The notes under the pieces are model-generated. The model saw only the letters and a program-made list of their open reading frames with translations, was not told where the DNA came from and searched no databases. This document shows, piece after piece, positions 5,281 through 5,816 of a DNA stretch of 5,816 bases. The position numbers and the translations under genes were made by a program. The DNA lies in contig JAUPKV010000395.1 of assembly GCA_030837265.1 (NCBI GenBank), positions 1-5,816 of the forward strand. Reading direction: 5' to 3'. Source of the stretch: Methanobacteriota archaeon (GTDB lineage Archaea > Halobacteriota > Methanosarcinia > Methanosarcinales > Methanosarcinaceae). Positions within the stretch are counted from its first letter, which is position 1. Each line of letters opens with the position of its first letter.

Positions 5281-5745
5281 ATGGATGAGACAGATATAGA
5301 ACTGCTCAAGTTTGTGCAGGACGGAATTCCCCTGACTCACTCACCTTTCAGGCGACTTGCTGCCGAACTTGGGATAAGTGAGCAGGAAGTTGTCGATAGG
5401 CTTAAAAACCTTCAAAAAACCGGGAAAATCCGGAGGTTTGCAGCTTCAATAGGCCATAGGGCAATAGGGATAACAGCCAATGCAATGTGTGTCTGGAATG
5501 TTCCAGACGACCGGATAGAAAAAGTAGGGACAATAATGGCAGAATTTCCGGAAGTTACTCACTGCTATGAGCGTCCGCGTTATCCCGATTGGCCTTATAA
5601 CCTGTTTACTATGGTTCATTCCTACACTCCTGAAGATTGTGAAAAAGTCGCTGTCAGAATTTCTGATGCAACCGGTATTAAGGATTATACTCTCTTCTTC
5701 AGTGAAAGAGAGTTCAAGAAAACAGGTGTCAGGCTAAACACTTAA
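5281..5745 (+). CDS. ahbB: AhbB, siroheme decarboxylase subunit beta (Lrp/AsnC-like fold)
   Basis: This is the partner of AhbA in siroheme decarboxylation. The 154-residue protein begins directly with the winged helix (MDETDIELLKFVQDGIPL, domain about 1-55) and continues into the alpha/beta domain. The segment THCYERPRYPDWPYNLFTMVH (93-113) carries His94 and the WPYNL signature typical of AhbB. The ending SEREFKKTGVRL is also characteristic. It aligns by eye with AhbA in the same order of elements (ETD start, RRI/RRF turn, HNY/HCY, NLWFTL/NLFTMV), so the pair descends from a duplication. The ATG at 5281 is four bases after AGGTGA. Automatic annotation may label it an AsnC-family regulator, but context with ahbD and ahbA argues for the enzyme. 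It lies four bases after ahbA and 17 before the next gene. Confidence 0.92.
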   Translation: MDETDIELLKFVQDGIPLTHSPFRRLAAELGISEQEVVDRLKNLQKTGKIRRFAASIGHRAIGITANAMCVWNVPDDRIEKVGTIMAEFPEVTHCYERPRYPDWPYNLFTMVHSYTPEDCEKVAVRISDATGIKDYTLFFSEREFKKTGVRLNT

Positions 5746-5749
5746 TCAC

Positions 5750-5754
5750 GAGGT
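5750..5754 (+). promoter_or_regulatory. Ribosome binding site supporting the TTG start at 5763
   Basis: GAGGT stands eight bases before the TTG at 5763. It helps decide that the open frame at the window edge is a real gene start and that TTG is the initiator; there is no in-frame ATG in the visible part. Confidence 0.6.
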
Positions 5755-5762
5755 CTCTTAAA

Positions 5763-5816
5763 TTGGCTCAGATAAATAATTTTCTCCCTCTTATACTTGA
5801 TTTGTCTGACAGAAAG
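5763..5816 (+). CDS. Probable precorrin-2 dehydrogenase/siroheme synthase, first 18 codons only (cut by the window end)
   Basis: A TTG start followed by AQINNFLPLILDLSDRK runs open to the last base. The NNFLPLILDLSDRK stretch matches the usual opening of Met8/CysG-N-type precorrin-2 dehydrogenases, where a FLPLxxDLxGK segment leads into the NAD-binding GGGxVAxRK loop. That loop would come just after the window ends. The enzyme oxidises precorrin-2 to sirohydrochlorin and in some members inserts iron, supplying siroheme, the substrate of AhbA/AhbB. Its place 17 bases after ahbB, with its own GAGGT site, fits that pathway. Only 18 residues are visible, so the family call is by recognition and context. 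Confidence 0.65.
   Translation, partial: MAQINNFLPLILDLSDRK

Overview
The window looks like chromosome from a methanogenic archaeon of the Methanosarcina type. Three things point there: a HisKA_2-type PAS sensor kinase of the sort those genomes carry in numbers, the alternative (siroheme-dependent) heme genes ahbD-ahbA-ahbB, and long AT-rich intergenic stretches with archaeal TATA-box-like sequences and AGGTGA-type ribosome binding sites. The genus is inferred from protein character, not from a database match.

Layout. Positions 2-1084 hold the 3' part of a PAS histidine kinase gene that starts before the window. Positions 1085-2187 have no convincing gene but are rich in inverted repeats: an 11-bp hairpin just after the kinase, a possible folded RNA at about 1498-1639, and a perfect 18-bp inverted repeat at 1995-2061. 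Positions 2188-2850 encode a small AT-rich membrane protein of the YdjM/DUF457 metal-dependent hydrolase family. Positions 2851-3666 are again intergenic. They contain a decayed IS1182-like insertion sequence, read on the minus strand, with its 41-codon transposase start and one terminal end still visible. They also contain a leader-like segment with alternative hairpins upstream of the heme genes.

Positions 3667-5816 form a tight plus-strand operon: ahbD (radical SAM heme synthase), ahbA and ahbB (the two siroheme decarboxylase subunits), and the first 18 codons of what looks like a precorrin-2 dehydrogenase (siroheme synthase) starting with TTG at 5763. The last gene would make siroheme. 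AhbA/AhbB remove two acetate carboxyl groups from siroheme to give 12,18-didecarboxysiroheme. AhbC (not in this window) would convert that to Fe-coproporphyrin III, and AhbD would oxidise the two propionates to vinyls, giving heme b. In Methanosarcina, heme serves cytochromes such as those of the membrane heterodisulfide reductase and the methanophenazine-linked hydrogenase.

No wholly new protein system is visible. The least explained material is the structured non-coding DNA: the C-rich-loop hairpins, the 18-bp inverted repeat and the leader upstream of ahbD.
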